Source of the DNA: Saprospiraceae bacterium
GTDB taxonomy: Bacteria; Bacteroidota; Bacteroidia; Chitinophagales; Saprospiraceae
Direction of reading: 5' to 3'
Assembly (NCBI GenBank): GCA_020628095.1
Contig: JAHDFP010000002.1
Coordinates: forward strand, 1-64,000
Length of the DNA stretch: 64,000 nucleotides
The notes below the pieces were generated by a model. The model was not told the DNA's origin. It made no database searches and saw nothing but the letters and a program-made list of their open reading frames with translations. Positions 1 through 10,800 of this stretch are shown here, piece after piece. A program made the translations under genes and the position numbers. How positions within the stretch are numbered: the first letter of the stretch is position 1; every line of letters begins with the position of its first letter.

Positions 1-1
1 A

Positions 2-118
2 TATCTTTTCTGGTCTAAGGCTGGTCGGAATAGCATTTGTAGACATATTCTTTTTAAGTTCTTGACTATAATTGGGTCTCTTTCTAAAGGGAAATCAGAT
101 ATTAGCTTGAATTCTTAA
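2..118 (+). CDS. C-terminal tail of an unidentified upstream gene (partial)
   Basis: An open frame enters from the left edge and runs 38 codons to TAA at 116-118, only 14 bases before the rfaE2 ATG, which is the spacing expected of an operon partner. The visible tail is basic with a short hydrophobic stretch ([15 protein letters not shown]), as could occur at the end of a membrane or membrane-associated envelope enzyme. There is too little sequence to name a family, and the frame could be open by chance. Confidence 0.35.
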   Translation, partial: YLFWSKAGRNSICRHILFKFLTIIGSLSKGKSDISLNS

Positions 119-132
119 AAGCGATTTCAAAC

Positions 133-600
133 ATGTCAAAGCGCATAGACATAAAAGATATAGCTAGTTTTAAAGCGACTAACAAGGGTAAGACGATTGT
201 TTTTACCAATGGTTGTTTTGATATACTGCATAGGGGACATGTCGAGTATCTCGAGATCGCTAAGTCCAAAGGTGACATACTTATCGTCGCTGTCAATGAT
301 AATAACTCCGTGATTCGACTAAAAGGAAAGCATCGACCGATCAATGATCTAGAAGATCGTATTGCCGTCTTATCTGCCTTAAGCTGTGTCGATTATATAC
401 TATCATTTTCTGAGGATACGCCAGCCTCTATAATTGAGAATATTAACCCTGATATATTGGTGAAAGGTGCGGATTACAAGATAGAAGACATTGCAGGTGC
501 GGAGTATGTCTTGTCACAAGCTGGTCGTGTCGAACTTATAGAGTTTTCTTCTGGTTATTCTACCACTGGATTAATAGAAAAAATAAAGTCATTACCATGA
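133..600 (+). CDS. rfaE2: D-glycero-beta-D-manno-heptose 1-phosphate adenylyltransferase
   Basis: Stand-alone nucleotidyltransferase of 155 aa. The family moves AMP from ATP to D-glycero-beta-D-manno-heptose 1-phosphate, giving ADP-heptose for the LPS inner core in the cytoplasm. Visible signatures are [10 protein letters not shown] at residues 27-36 (HxGH nucleotide-binding motif), KGADY at 111-115 and STTGLIEK at 143-150. The length matches the adenylyltransferase domain of HldE with no fused kinase, so a separate RfaE1 kinase is expected elsewhere. Its TGA overlaps the next ATG (ATGA), suggesting coupled translation. A related cytidylyltransferase (TagD type) is the main alternative, but the C-terminal STTG motif favours RfaE2. 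Confidence 0.9.
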   Translation: MSKRIDIKDIASFKATNKGKTIVFTNGCFDILHRGHVEYLEIAKSKGDILIVAVNDNNSVIRLKGKHRPINDLEDRIAVLSALSCVDYILSFSEDTPASIIENINPDILVKGADYKIEDIAGAEYVLSQAGRVELIEFSSGYSTTGLIEKIKSLP

Positions 601-1397
601 TTGTCAAAGAAGTCATAGATTTCTTACATACGATTGCTCCATCTCATTATCAGGAAGATTATGATAACAGTGGGCTGCTTATAGGAGATGATAACGCGAC
701 AGTCACTTCGGTGCTCATCAGCCTGGATGTTACAGAAGCCGTATTAGAAGAGGCGATCGAGAAAAAATCTAATCTCATTATCTCTCATCATCCGATTATA
801 TTCTCAGGTGTCAAGCGCATCGTCAATCAGAATTATGTCCAGAGGATTATAAGAAAAGCCATCAAAAATGATCTTAACCTATTTGCTATACATACTAATC
901 TGGATAACGTCTACCATCATGGGGTCAATACTTCTATAGCACAGAAGTTAGGACTCCACAACATCCAAATACTTAGACCCAAGATGGTCGATGGAAAGAT
1001 AAATCCTGAAATAGGTGCGGGTATTATTGCAGAGTTGCCACAATCGATGGAGGGTAGGGACTTTCTATCTTTTTTGAAAGAGAATCTTAATCTATCCAGT
1101 ATTAAATACACTAATCTGCTAGAAAAGCCGATAAAAAAGGTGGCTATCTGCGGTGGATCAGGACGTTTTTTGTTGCAAGATGCGATTACCCATAATGCGG
1201 ATGTTTTTGTAAGCTCAGACTTTAAGTATCATGAGTTCTTTGATGCTGACAATCAGATAGTTATAGCCGATATAGGTCATTACGAAAGCGAGCGACACAC
1301 CATACAGTTGTTGCATGAGATTTTGACAGAGAAATTTAATAACTTTGCAGCCCATTTGACAACTATTAACACGAATCCAGTAAATTATTTCATATAA
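597..1397 (+). CDS. Nif3-like dinuclear metal centre protein (YbgI/YqfO family)
   Basis: 266-aa Nif3/NGG1p-interacting-factor-3-like protein. Family members form toroidal hexamers with a two-metal site in each subunit; some are called GTP cyclohydrolase 1 type 2, but the cellular role is unsettled. Metal-site signatures are SHHPIIFSG (His 64-65), HTNLDN (99-104) and DIGHYESE near residues 225-232. The length is that of the short form, so the PII/CutA-like insertion found in many roughly 365-aa relatives is absent. It starts inside the rfaE2 stop codon and is followed without a gap by the zinc-ribbon gene, a common Bacteroidota pairing. Confidence 0.9.
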   Translation: MIVKEVIDFLHTIAPSHYQEDYDNSGLLIGDDNATVTSVLISLDVTEAVLEEAIEKKSNLIISHHPIIFSGVKRIVNQNYVQRIIRKAIKNDLNLFAIHTNLDNVYHHGVNTSIAQKLGLHNIQILRPKMVDGKINPEIGAGIIAELPQSMEGRDFLSFLKENLNLSSIKYTNLLEKPIKKVAICGGSGRFLLQDAITHNADVFVSSDFKYHEFFDADNQIVIADIGHYESERHTIQLLHEILTEKFNNFAAHLTTINTNPVNYFI

Positions 1398-2156
1398 ATG
1401 GCGAAAACTACAAAGTCTGTGGAGCAACGACTAAGAGAGCTCTACAAATTGCAGACAATAGATTCTAACGTAGATCAGATCAAAATACTCAAAGGTGCCT
1501 TACCGATAGAGGTAAGTGATCTAGAAGATGAGATACAAGGTCTAGCAACTAGGATATCCAAACTAGAATCTACCGTAGGAGATCTAGATGATAAGGTGTC
1601 CAAGCATAATGAAAACATAAAGACCTCAGAAACTCTCATAGAGCGATACAATAAGCAATTGGATGAGGTCAAAAATAATAGAGAATACGAGGCGTTGACC
1701 AAGGAGATAGAATTACAGTCACTGGAGATCCAACTTTCTCAGAAGAGAATCAAAGAAGCGACAGAAGATAAAGAGCGTAAGACGGAAGTACTCGATCGGA
1801 CTAAAGGAATACACGAGAGCAAGCAAAGTGATCTAGAAAAGAAGAAAGAAGAGCTGGAGAAGATCATAGAAAAAACAGAGAAAGAAGAAAAAAAGCTCAA
1901 AGCAGAGTCAGAAAAACAGAGCAAACTCATAGAGCCTAGGTTACTCAAGGCATATAACAAGACCAGAAACGCCTATAGAAATGGTCTAGGCGTTGTGACT
2001 TATGACAGAGGTTCTTGTGGTGGCTGTTTTAACAGAATACCCCCTCAGTTACAGATAGAAATAGGACTTAGAAAAGAAATCTTAGCCTGTGAGCATTGTG
2101 GTCGAGTATTAGTAGACCACGAGATAGCAGGTGTGGCAGAGACAGAGACGGCCTAG
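1398..2156 (+). CDS. Coiled-coil protein with C4 zinc ribbon (CdsZ/DUF164 type)
   Basis: 252 aa. Residues ~30-185 are a long, heptad-rich, highly charged coiled coil. The C-terminus carries a zinc ribbon with paired CxxC motifs (Cys 207/210 and 231/234). This architecture is the C4-type zinc ribbon domain family (PF02591), which commonly sits beside nif3. Its function is not established, though nucleic-acid or protein scaffolding is usually assumed. The ATG follows the Nif3 TAA directly, so the two genes are almost certainly cotranscribed. Confidence 0.88.
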   Translation: MAKTTKSVEQRLRELYKLQTIDSNVDQIKILKGALPIEVSDLEDEIQGLATRISKLESTVGDLDDKVSKHNENIKTSETLIERYNKQLDEVKNNREYEALTKEIELQSLEIQLSQKRIKEATEDKERKTEVLDRTKGIHESKQSDLEKKKEELEKIIEKTEKEEKKLKAESEKQSKLIEPRLLKAYNKTRNAYRNGLGVVTYDRGSCGGCFNRIPPQLQIEIGLRKEILACEHCGRVLVDHEIAGVAETETA

Positions 2157-2182
2157 TCCTTTTTACCCCATATTCATAGTTC

Positions 2183-3211
2183 ATGTTTAGGTTCGAAGTA
2201 TCAAATATGTTATGGCTATTATGTTTGATTCCTGTCGGGCTACTTATCGTATGGTGGACCATGCGATGGAAAAAGTCCATTGTCCAAAACAATGCTGACT
2301 ATGATGTATTCAGCAGATTATATCCAGATTGGTCAGTGCAGAAAACTTGGCTTAGATCTATATTATTACTCTTAGGCTTTGCTTTATTGTTTATATCATG
2401 GGCTAATCCTCAGTGGGGAAATCGTAAACAAAAAGTAACGGCCAAAAGCTCAGATGTCATCTTAGCCCTGGACATATCGCAGAGCATGTTGGCGGATGAT
2501 ATATCCCCTAATCGCATGGAGAGATCTAAGCAATTCCTCAAAGAACTGATCAAGAAATTACGAGGAGACAGAATCGGTCTGATATATTTTGCGGGCGGTG
2601 CATATCTGCAGATGCCTTTGACTAATGATTATGGATCAGCCATGGATCTCATATCTTCTGCTAATCCGACTCAGGCGGGCACGCAAGGAACGGTGATCGC
2701 CGATGCAATAGATCTGGCACAGAGTGTATTTGCCTCTGATAATCCTACGCAGAAAGCAATCATCCTTATCTCAGATGGAGAAAACCATGAGACGGAAGCC
2801 ATCACTGCCGCGAGTAAGGCTAGAGAAAATGGAACATTTGTTTATACCCTGGGTATCGGCACTGAAGATGGTGCGATGGTACCCTTTATAGAAAAAGGAA
2901 AAACATATTACAAGAAAAACCAGAATGGCCAACCCGTCAAAAGTAGGCTTAATGTCAATCTACTGAAAGAAATAGCAGAAGCGGGAGGTGGAAAATTCTA
3001 TATGATAGACCAGACTTTATCCGCTTTAAGGTCATTAGATAATGATATAGAGAGGATGGAAAAACAAGAGGTAGAGCAGCGCTCTTTTGCGGATTACAAT
3101 AGTTTTTTCCAGTACTTTTTGTTCTTAGCGATATTACTTTTTGTTATAGAACATTTAATGGATAATAGAAAGAACAAAACAGGGTTATTTGCCCGTTTAT
3201 TAAAGAACTGA
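2183..3211 (+). CDS. batB: BatB-like VWA-domain membrane protein (aerotolerance operon)
   Basis: 342-aa membrane-anchored von Willebrand factor A protein. Hydrophobic segments lie at ~9-25 and ~58-74, with a third near the C-terminus (~310-326). The VWA domain lies between the second and third, with a MIDAS motif DISQS at 97-101. The following MLADDISPNRMERSK-type segment is characteristic of BatA/BatB, and a TPR gene directly downstream indicates BatB. Bat proteins are linked to aerotolerance and envelope stress in Bacteroides and Leptospira, but their biochemistry is unclear. The stop overlaps the batC ATG by one base (TGATG). No batA, moxR or DUF58 gene lies upstream here. Confidence 0.88.
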   Translation: MFRFEVSNMLWLLCLIPVGLLIVWWTMRWKKSIVQNNADYDVFSRLYPDWSVQKTWLRSILLLLGFALLFISWANPQWGNRKQKVTAKSSDVILALDISQSMLADDISPNRMERSKQFLKELIKKLRGDRIGLIYFAGGAYLQMPLTNDYGSAMDLISSANPTQAGTQGTVIADAIDLAQSVFASDNPTQKAIILISDGENHETEAITAASKARENGTFVYTLGIGTEDGAMVPFIEKGKTYYKKNQNGQPVKSRLNVNLLKEIAEAGGGKFYMIDQTLSALRSLDNDIERMEKQEVEQRSFADYNSFFQYFLFLAILLFVIEHLMDNRKNKTGLFARLLKN

Positions 3212-3987
3212 TGAAAACGATCATTATTCATATCATTCTTTTTTCGACTCTGGGTGTCATTAGTGTAGAGGCACAATCGGCTCATAAGTTGCTGCGAAAT
3301 GGAGATCAAGCCTATGTGCAATCTGATTATGCACAAGCAGAAGAAAATTACAGAAAGTCTAAAAGCAAAGACAACTCGCTGAAGTCTAATTATAATCTAG
3401 GTAACGCCACTTACCAACAAGAACGTTATGAGGAATCCATTGATCACTACATGAGCGCGGCAAAGTTGGCGAAATCAAAATCTGTAGAATCCGATGCTTA
3501 TTATAATCTGGGGAATGCCTATTTCAATAATCAAAAAATAGATGAAGCCATAGACGCCTACAAGCAAGCCATCAAGTATGATCCCAAGAATGAAGAGGCC
3601 AAACACAATCTGATATTTGCCAAAATGGTCAAAAAGCAGATGGAAAATCAAGAACAGCAGCAGCAACAAGATCAACAAAATCAGCAAGACCAAAACCAAG
3701 AAAACCAAGATCAGCAGCAGCAAGACCAACAACAACAGGAAGAGCAGGATCAGGAAAATCAGGACCAAGAGCAACAAGACCAACAAAATCAAGAAGAAAA
3801 ACAAGATAGCTCGGATCAGCAACAGGTGAGTCCATCACAATTTGATAGTAGTAGATTAGACAAACAGACGCTGGATAGTATCGATGCGGCCAAATTGCTT
3901 CAGATCATCCAGAGCGAAGAGCAAAAAGTGCAGGAGAAAATGAGAAAATTCAATTCTAATAGAAAAAAACAAGATAAAGATTGGTAG
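3211..3987 (+). CDS. batC: BatC-like TPR protein with Gln-rich tract
   Basis: 258 aa with a signal peptide (cleavage near residue 21, VEAQS). TPR repeats cover ~25-140. A low-complexity Gln/Asn/Asp/Glu tract spans 146-206, and a charged helical C-terminus follows. TPR proteins sit between batB and batD in Bacteroidota and are called BatC (or BatE); they are thought to scaffold the periplasmic Bat complex. It is translationally coupled to batB (1-base overlap). The Gln-rich linker is unusually long and repetitive, and it creates open frames on both strands that are not genes. Confidence 0.82.
   Translation: MKTIIIHIILFSTLGVISVEAQSAHKLLRNGDQAYVQSDYAQAEENYRKSKSKDNSLKSNYNLGNATYQQERYEESIDHYMSAAKLAKSKSVESDAYYNLGNAYFNNQKIDEAIDAYKQAIKYDPKNEEAKHNLIFAKMVKKQMENQEQQQQQDQQNQQDQNQENQDQQQQDQQQQEEQDQENQDQEQQDQQNQEEKQDSSDQQQVSPSQFDSSRLDKQTLDSIDAAKLLQIIQSEEQKVQEKMRKFNSNRKKQDKDW
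3646..3828 (+). repeat. CAA/CAG-rich low-complexity tract inside batC
   Basis: About 183 bases encoding roughly 60 residues made almost entirely of Gln, Asn, Asp and Glu. CAA, CAG, AAC, GAC and GAA codons are mixed rather than being a pure triplet repeat. It is an expandable tract that could vary in length between strains by slippage or recombination. It is read as coding because the flanking TPR and C-terminal helix stay in frame. Confidence 0.8.
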
Positions 3988-4016
3988 TAAATAACCAGTA
4001 ACTTAGAGTTATTGCC

Positions 4017-4532
4017 ATGAAGAACTTATACACTCTGATATTCATTTTTCTATCACTCCAGCTTAGTAGTCAGGAATTACTTGTAGAGGTAAGTAATGAT
4101 TCCATACTTATCGGTAATAAAATACAAATAGAGTTTTCTGTCCATAATATGAATGGTGACTTTGAGGCACCTGATCTATCAGCCTTTTATATAGTCAGTG
4201 GCCCTAATGTCAGTTCCTCTATGCAGATCATCAATGGAGAATCCAGTTCTAGTAAATCTTGGTCATACATAGCAGAGCCAAAGGAATTAGGAGAAATTAT
4301 TATTCCTCCTGCTTTTTTTAGCGATGAAGAAAAGACGGTAGAGTCAGAGGTCATCACACTAAATGTATTCCCTAATCCTGAAGGCATAATTCAGGAATCT
4401 TATCAGCAAAAAGATCAATTTTTTGATTTTGACTTCCCATTCTTTGATCGACCTCAGATGCGGACTAAAAAGGATAGCACCACGAAGTCCAAAAAAGAAG
4501 ATAAGTACGCCAAGAAATTAAAGCGTATCTAA
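4017..4532 (+). CDS. Short BatD-related protein (N-terminal BatD domain only)
   Basis: 171 aa. A signal peptide (cleavage after ~19, LSSQE) is followed by one Ig-like domain that matches the start of the next gene's product. Shared features include an EF-VHNMNGDF-type strand, a SGPN/SGPS turn, and an alternation of hydrophobic residues ending in an ITLNV/NIAIEV strand. It then ends in a Lys-rich tail without a membrane segment. It lies between batC and full-length batD, 3 bases from batD. The likely origin is duplication of the batD 5' end. A periplasmic partner of the Bat complex is a reasonable guess, not shown. Confidence 0.75.
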   Translation: MKNLYTLIFIFLSLQLSSQELLVEVSNDSILIGNKIQIEFSVHNMNGDFEAPDLSAFYIVSGPNVSSSMQIINGESSSSKSWSYIAEPKELGEIIIPPAFFSDEEKTVESEVITLNVFPNPEGIIQESYQQKDQFFDFDFPFFDRPQMRTKKDSTTKSKKEDKYAKKLKRI

Positions 4533-4535
4533 TAT

Positions 4536-6233
4536 ATGCGACAGTGTTTGACTTATATATTCTTATTATTTCAGGTAGCGGCTATATCGCAGGCAACGGC
4601 TAAGTTTTATGCTCAGACAGATGCGCGTAAAGTGGTAGAAGGTTCTTACATAGAACTTTCTTTTGTCTTGGAGAATATAGACGGCAGTGATTTTACACCA
4701 CCTTCCTTTAGCGATTTTCAGGTAATCTCAGGTCCAAGCAGGCAGACCTCCATATCCATAACCAATGGTCGAAAACAACAATCTTTGAGTTTTGGATATA
4801 CCCTGAGAGTCAAGAAGCAGGGTAACTACAATATCGGTGCAGCCACCATAAAAACCAGAAAAGGAACACTACAGACCCAGAACATCGCAATCGAAGTGGT
4901 CAAAGGATCAGAAAGAACCATCAATGAAGAAGAGGAAGCCTTTGTAATAGTAGAAATCTCTGACTCTGTCGCTTATGTGGGACAGCAACTTGTACTGGAT
5001 TACAAACTATATACGGTCCTAGATGTCCGAAATGCCAAGTTCTTGGTCGAGCCGAGTTATGATGGATTTTATAGTCAAAATCTGAGACAGGTCAGATCAG
5101 GCTACCAGCGAGAAATTATCAATGGCACAGAATACTATACTAAATCTATAAAGCGGGTCGCTTTATTTCCTCAGCAGACAGGTACTTATACGATAGAAGA
5201 AGCACCGATAGAACTGGGCGTCGCCACCAAGAAGCAAAGCCGTAGTTTCTTTTTCTCTACACCCTTAGCACCCGTCAGGATAACTTGTAATCCGATGACG
5301 ATTACAGTGAGGAATTTGCCAGAGAGTAATCCCTATTTCTCAGGTGCAGTAGGTCATTATGAGATGCGAGCCAGCACGCCCAAACGAAGCCTTACGACAG
5401 ATGAAGCGATCGTCGTAAAAATGCAAATCGTCGGAGATGGCGATAGTAAGACTGTATTGGCACCGTCTTGGCGACCTTCCGATTCTTTAGAGATTTATGA
5501 TCCTAATATATTAGAAGATGAAGCGGTCTTAGCAGGGGCACTAATATCTCATCGAAAGACCTTCGAGTATCTTTTAGTACCTAAGTATCCAGGGAAATAT
5601 AATCTGACTGCAAGATTCAGTTATTATAATCCTGATAGTGCCAGAATGATAAACCTGACCCAAAGATTACCGAGAATAAGCGTACTCAAGGGATCTAATA
5701 AAGCCCCAGTTATAGAACAAGATCGCTTGCCAGAATTGCAAGCTATCTATACGAAGACGAAGCTATCCGAGGTGTCCGATAGAATAGTCCACGGCACATG
5801 GTGGCATTACCTGATGTACCTCCTAAGTGCTCTGGCGATGATAGGAATTTATGTCTATAGTGTCGTGCTCCAAAAATCAGGTAAAAGAGATCCAGAATAT
5901 ATAAAGAAAAACAAGGCCTATAGTATTGCGCAAGAGCGACTTGTCCAGGCCAAGCAATATCTAAGTCAAAACGACTCCAAGTCTTTCCACCAAGAGATCA
6001 TAGTGGCATTCAAAAAATATCTTTCTGACAAGAAAAACATTGACGCCTTACATCTCAAAAGGGAAGATATACTAAGTCAGATGGATCAGATGAAAATATC
6101 AGATAGCACTAAGGATGATATCGTTGTGATATTCGATAAGTGTGATATGGCTCTCTATGCTCCTATCAATGCGCAGGGTATGCAAGAAGTATATGATCTG
6201 ACAGAAAAAGTAATTTCCGCTTTAGAAGAATAA
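4536..6233 (+). CDS. batD: BatD oxygen-tolerance protein
   Basis: 565-aa BatD family protein with a signal peptide (cleavage near 20). Several Ig-like beta domains span ~22-400. One transmembrane helix lies at ~420-440 (YLMYLLSALAMIGIYVY), followed by a cytoplasmic helical tail rich in Lys and Asp. BatD is the last conserved gene of the bat operon, believed to act in the envelope with the VWA proteins. It is tightly packed behind the short paralogue. The asnS promoter box follows its stop, which likely marks the operon end. Confidence 0.87.
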   Translation: MRQCLTYIFLLFQVAAISQATAKFYAQTDARKVVEGSYIELSFVLENIDGSDFTPPSFSDFQVISGPSRQTSISITNGRKQQSLSFGYTLRVKKQGNYNIGAATIKTRKGTLQTQNIAIEVVKGSERTINEEEEAFVIVEISDSVAYVGQQLVLDYKLYTVLDVRNAKFLVEPSYDGFYSQNLRQVRSGYQREIINGTEYYTKSIKRVALFPQQTGTYTIEEAPIELGVATKKQSRSFFFSTPLAPVRITCNPMTITVRNLPESNPYFSGAVGHYEMRASTPKRSLTTDEAIVVKMQIVGDGDSKTVLAPSWRPSDSLEIYDPNILEDEAVLAGALISHRKTFEYLLVPKYPGKYNLTARFSYYNPDSARMINLTQRLPRISVLKGSNKAPVIEQDRLPELQAIYTKTKLSEVSDRIVHGTWWHYLMYLLSALAMIGIYVYSVVLQKSGKRDPEYIKKNKAYSIAQERLVQAKQYLSQNDSKSFHQEIIVAFKKYLSDKKNIDALHLKREDILSQMDQMKISDSTKDDIVVIFDKCDMALYAPINAQGMQEVYDLTEKVISALEE

Positions 6234-6250
6234 ATATTCTGGCAATAAAC

Positions 6251-6258
6251 TAATTTTG
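6251..6258 (+). promoter_or_regulatory. asnS promoter -7 box (TAATTTTG)
   Basis: TAATTTTG matches the Bacteroidota -7 consensus TAnnTTTG exactly and sits 32 bases before the asnS ATG. No convincing -33 TTTG is visible at the usual distance, so this is a half-supported promoter. Confidence 0.5.
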
Positions 6259-6290
6259 CTGCCTTTATCGAGTGCAATAAGTAGGTAATT

Positions 6291-7727
6291 ATGTCAGAAA
6301 GAACGAAAATCAAAGAAATTCTTAATTCATCCAAGACGGATTATCAAGCCACGGTCAAAGGCTGGGTTCGTACTTTCAGAAATAACCAATTCCTCGCTCT
6401 TAATGATGGCTCTACGGTCAAGACCCTACAGGTGGTCGTCGACAGAGAATCAACGGATGAAAATATTCTTAAGAACATCACTACAGGTGCAGCTATTACA
6501 GCAACGGGAAAAGTAGTCGAGTCGCAAGGGAGAGGTCAGTCTGTCGAGTTAGTTGCAGATTCTGTCATAATCAATGGTGTCTCCGATCCTGACAAATACC
6601 CTTTACAACCTAAGAGGCATAGCCTCGAATTTTTGAGAGAGATAGCACACCTTCGATTTAGGACTAATACCTTCAGTTCCGTTTTCCGGGTAAGACATTC
6701 TGTGGCATTTGCCATACATGAGTTCTTCCATAAGCGTGGATTTGTCTACATACATTCACCGATTATCACCTGCTCGGATGCCGAAGGTGCTGGAGAAATG
6801 TTTCAGGTGACAACATTAGATATGGACCAGCTTCCTAATCAGGAAGATGGAAAAGTAGATTATAAAAAGGATTTCTTCGGTAAGTCCGCTAAGCTCACAG
6901 TATCGGGGCAGTTGCAAGCGGAGTTAGGTGCATTGGCTTTATCAGAGGTGTATACATTCGGACCGACATTCAGAGCAGAAAATTCTAACACGTCAAGACA
7001 TCTAGCGGAATTTTGGATGATAGAACCAGAGGTGGCCTTTGCTGATCTGGATGACAACATGGACCTGGCAGAAGATATGCTCAAGTATGTTATCCAATAT
7101 TGTCTGGATAATAATAAAGAAGACTTAGAGTTCTTAGAGCAAAGATTGCTCAATGAAGAAAAACAAAAACCTCAAAACGAAAGATCTGACCTCGCTCTGA
7201 TCGAAAAATTAAAATTCTGTGTCAGTAATGATTTTGAGCGATTGACTTATACGGAGGCCATTAAAATATTGATGAATTCTAAGCCGAATAAGAAGAAGAA
7301 ATTCCAGTTTGTTATTGAGGAGTGGGGTGCAGATTTGCAATCAGAGCATGAACGATACCTCGTAGAAAAGCACTTCAAAAAACCTGTTATCCTTACTGAT
7401 TATCCTAAGGATATAAAAGCATTTTATATGCGTATGAACGAGGATGGTAAAACGGTAAGAGCGATGGACATTCTCTTCCCAGGAATAGGAGAGATCGTCG
7501 GAGGATCACAGAGAGAGGAAAGATTAGATATACTGATGGAGCGCATGGAAGAGTTTGATATTCCACACGAAGAGATGGATTGGTTCTTAGATACGAGGCG
7601 TTTTGGTACTTGTGAGCACGCAGGCTATGGCTTGGGCTTTGAGAGATTAGTGCAGTTTATCTCTGGTATGAATAATATCAGAGATGTCATACCGTTTCCA
7701 CGATTTCCTGGTAATGCGGAGTTTTGA
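6291..7727 (+). CDS. asnS: Asparaginyl-tRNA synthetase
   Basis: 478-aa class IIb aminoacyl-tRNA synthetase that charges tRNA-Asn. An N-terminal OB-fold anticodon-binding domain (~1-110) includes [20 protein letters not shown]. The catalytic core shows motif 2 ([19 protein letters not shown]) and motif 3 (GYGLGFERL) near the C-terminus. The [10 protein letters not shown]-type context distinguishes AsnRS from AspRS. Length is normal. It has its own promoter box and is a single-gene unit. Confidence 0.97.
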   Translation: MSERTKIKEILNSSKTDYQATVKGWVRTFRNNQFLALNDGSTVKTLQVVVDRESTDENILKNITTGAAITATGKVVESQGRGQSVELVADSVIINGVSDPDKYPLQPKRHSLEFLREIAHLRFRTNTFSSVFRVRHSVAFAIHEFFHKRGFVYIHSPIITCSDAEGAGEMFQVTTLDMDQLPNQEDGKVDYKKDFFGKSAKLTVSGQLQAELGALALSEVYTFGPTFRAENSNTSRHLAEFWMIEPEVAFADLDDNMDLAEDMLKYVIQYCLDNNKEDLEFLEQRLLNEEKQKPQNERSDLALIEKLKFCVSNDFERLTYTEAIKILMNSKPNKKKKFQFVIEEWGADLQSEHERYLVEKHFKKPVILTDYPKDIKAFYMRMNEDGKTVRAMDILFPGIGEIVGGSQREERLDILMERMEEFDIPHEEMDWFLDTRRFGTCEHAGYGLGFERLVQFISGMNNIRDVIPFPRFPGNAEF

Positions 7728-7858
7728 CACAATAATTAGCGGCAACCAAGCGCAGTCGCTTTTATAGATATTTGTAATTTAGAATTTTATGAGATGATGG
7801 ACTTTCATAGTTTATGATCTCTTTAGATAAACCTTTTAATTGACTCACTCGGTCTCTC

Positions 7859-10800
7859 ATGGTCTCACTACATCCTATAAAAGTTATTCTTTTATTCTCT
7901 ATATGCTATTTGGTGTCATGTAATAATGACTCTAAAGCACCTTCACAAGATACGTCCAAATCGGATAAAGCCGCGACAACAAAAAATCAGGTAGAAGAAA
8001 AATCTATCTTCCAATCCCTTGCCCCTTCACAGACTAAAATCACTTTCAAGAACTCCATTACAGAAACGATGGAATTCAATTTTGTGAATTTTCTGAATAT
8101 GTATAATGGTGGTGGAGTGTCCATAGGAGATATCAATAATGATGGATTGGAAGATATTTTTTTTACGGGCAATCAGGTGTCTAATAAATTATATCTTAAC
8201 AAAGGCAATCTCGCCTTTCAAGATATTACTAATTCTGCAGGAGTAGCAGACGCCGCAGGTTGGACCACAGGTACTACTATGGTGGACATCAATAATGATG
8301 GATTGTTAGATATCTATGTCTGCAAAGCTGGACCATATAAAGACCCTAATTTCAGAAAAAACAGATTTTATATTAATCAAGGTGACAATACATTTAAAGA
8401 TGAAGCCGCTTATTATGGAGTAGATGATACAGCGTATTCTTCTCAATCTTATTTTTTCGATTATGATAAGGACGGAGACTTAGATATGTATCTGGTTAAC
8501 CATAGAATAGATTTTGTATATACCACGGTTTTTGATCCTAAAAGTGATAAGCAATACGAAGATCAGACCTCAGACAAGCTCTACAAAAATCAGAACGGAA
8601 AATTCGTAGATGTAAGTAAATCCACTGGCATAAGAAATAAAGCTTGGGGTCATAGTGCAGCGATCTATGATTATGACCAGGATGGCTTAGAAGATGTGTT
8701 CGTATGTAATGATTTTTTGCAAGGCGATAATCTATGGATCAATAGTAAAGCTGGAAAATTCTCTGATAAGGTCTATGACCATATAGATCATATCTCACAA
8801 TTCAGTATGGGCTCAGATGTGGCGGACATCAATAATGATGGATTACTAGATCTTATGGTATTAGATATGGTGCCAGAAGATCATGTAACCTCTAAGATGA
8901 ATATGGGCACAATGGATACGGAACAGTTCAGAGTACTGAGGCAATATGGCCACCACTATCAGTATATGTCTAACATGCTACACCTTAACAGAGGTCAGGG
9001 CGTATATAGCGAAATCGGTAATTTAGCACAGGTGTCCAAGACAGATTGGAGTTGGGCACCCTTGATGGCGGATTATAATAATGATGGTATCAAAGAAATT
9101 TTTATCACTAACGGTATCAAACGCGACCTGACAAGCAACGATGGAAAATCAAAATTGGAAACTCGTGCTCAGCAAGGTCCGATGACTGTAGAGGAAGCCC
9201 AACAAATAATTCCATCCCGAAAAATCTCCAACTATATGTATACACATAATGGAGATTGCCGATTTAGAAATGTGTCGGACGCTTGGGGCTTGGGTCAGAA
9301 ACTAAATTCTAATGGAGCTGCTTATGGCGACCTTGATAATGATGGCGACCTTGACCTGGTCATCAATAATATAGACGATCTTGCGAGCATCTACGAAAAC
9401 AAGAGTACGAATAATTACTTATCCATTAGCCTCAAAGGTCCTGCTAATAACATCAAGGGTATAGGCACTAGATTAGAATTAAAGTCTGGTGGTACAGAGC
9501 AGACTATGGAGAAAAGAAGTACAAGGGGATTTATGTCTTCGGTTAGTGATAAGATTATTTTTGGTATCGGCGATAATGCTGGTATCGATCAGCTTACAAT
9601 TATATGGCCTGATGGTAAGCATCAGACGATAAGTAATCCTAAGGTCAACTCTGTGTTAGAAGTGGACTATAATAGTAACCAAGGCACTTACACGGAGACT
9701 GATAATGGTCAGCTAACATTCTCAGTAACGAAGTCAGGAGTGACTTATGAGCATAAAGAAAATCCTTACGATGACTTCCGAAAAGAAATTTTGTTACCAC
9801 ACAAAATGTCCACGTTAGGACCATGTCTGGCACAGTCTAATGGCAACAATAACGCAACTTATATATACGTAGGAGGTGCATCAGGTCAGTCAGGACAATT
9901 GTTTGAATTAGGTAAGAACGGAAAATTCACCAAAAAGAATATCCCCGACTTCAAATCAGATAAGCAGTATGAGGATACGGGGGCGCATTTTTTCGATATT
10001 GACGGTGATGGTGATTACGATCTCTATGTCGTGAGTGGCGGAAGCGAACTAGGAGAGTCAGATTCTGCTTACAAGGATAGACTATACATTAATCAAGATG
10101 GTACTTTCAAGAAGTCTGATGAACATGGTACAGGATTATCCACTAGTGGTAAGGCGATAAGTGTAAGCGATTATGATGGTGATGGAGATATGGATGTATT
10201 TGTGGGTGGAAGAATAGTACCTGGCAAATATCCTCTAGCGGCATCGTCGGCTTTACTGGAAAACGTGGATGGAAAACTCCAAGATGTTACAGAAAGTAAA
10301 CTATCTGGACTCCAAAATATTGGATTAGTAACCGATGCGTTATTCTCGGATTATGATGGTGATGGAGACGACGATCTATTGCTTACTGGCGAATGGATGG
10401 GACTAACGATATTTGAAAATGCAGATGGTGGATTCAGCAGAAAGGACTTAGATGACGTGACGGGTATAGGATGGTGGTATAGTATAACAGCAGGCGATGT
10501 GGATAATGATGGTGATATGGATTATATCATGGGTAATCTGGGGCTTAATAATAAGTTCGGTGCCAAGAAGGATAAGCCTTTTCATGTTTTTTGCTCAGAT
10601 TTTGATAACTCTGGCTCACTAGATATTGTCTTATCTAAGGAGTCCAATGAGGGCAAACTACTACCCGTCAGAGGTAGGGAATGCTCTTCTGAGCAGATGC
10701 CTTTTATATCTTCTAAGTTTCCGACTTTTACCAGCTTTGCCAATGCGGACTTACCATCTATCCTAGGACAGGACAAGCTAGACGCTTCTGTACATTACCA

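Noticed and set aside
3475-3838. Overlapping open frames on both strands, rich in Leu or Lys, over batC
   Set aside because: They are shadows of the CAA/CAG/GAC-rich tract encoding the Gln-rich region; batC has a signal peptide and TPRs and stays in frame.
7738-7765. AGCG/CGCT hairpin after asnS as a terminator
   Set aside because: The stem is only about 4 bp with a 15-base loop and weak T tract.
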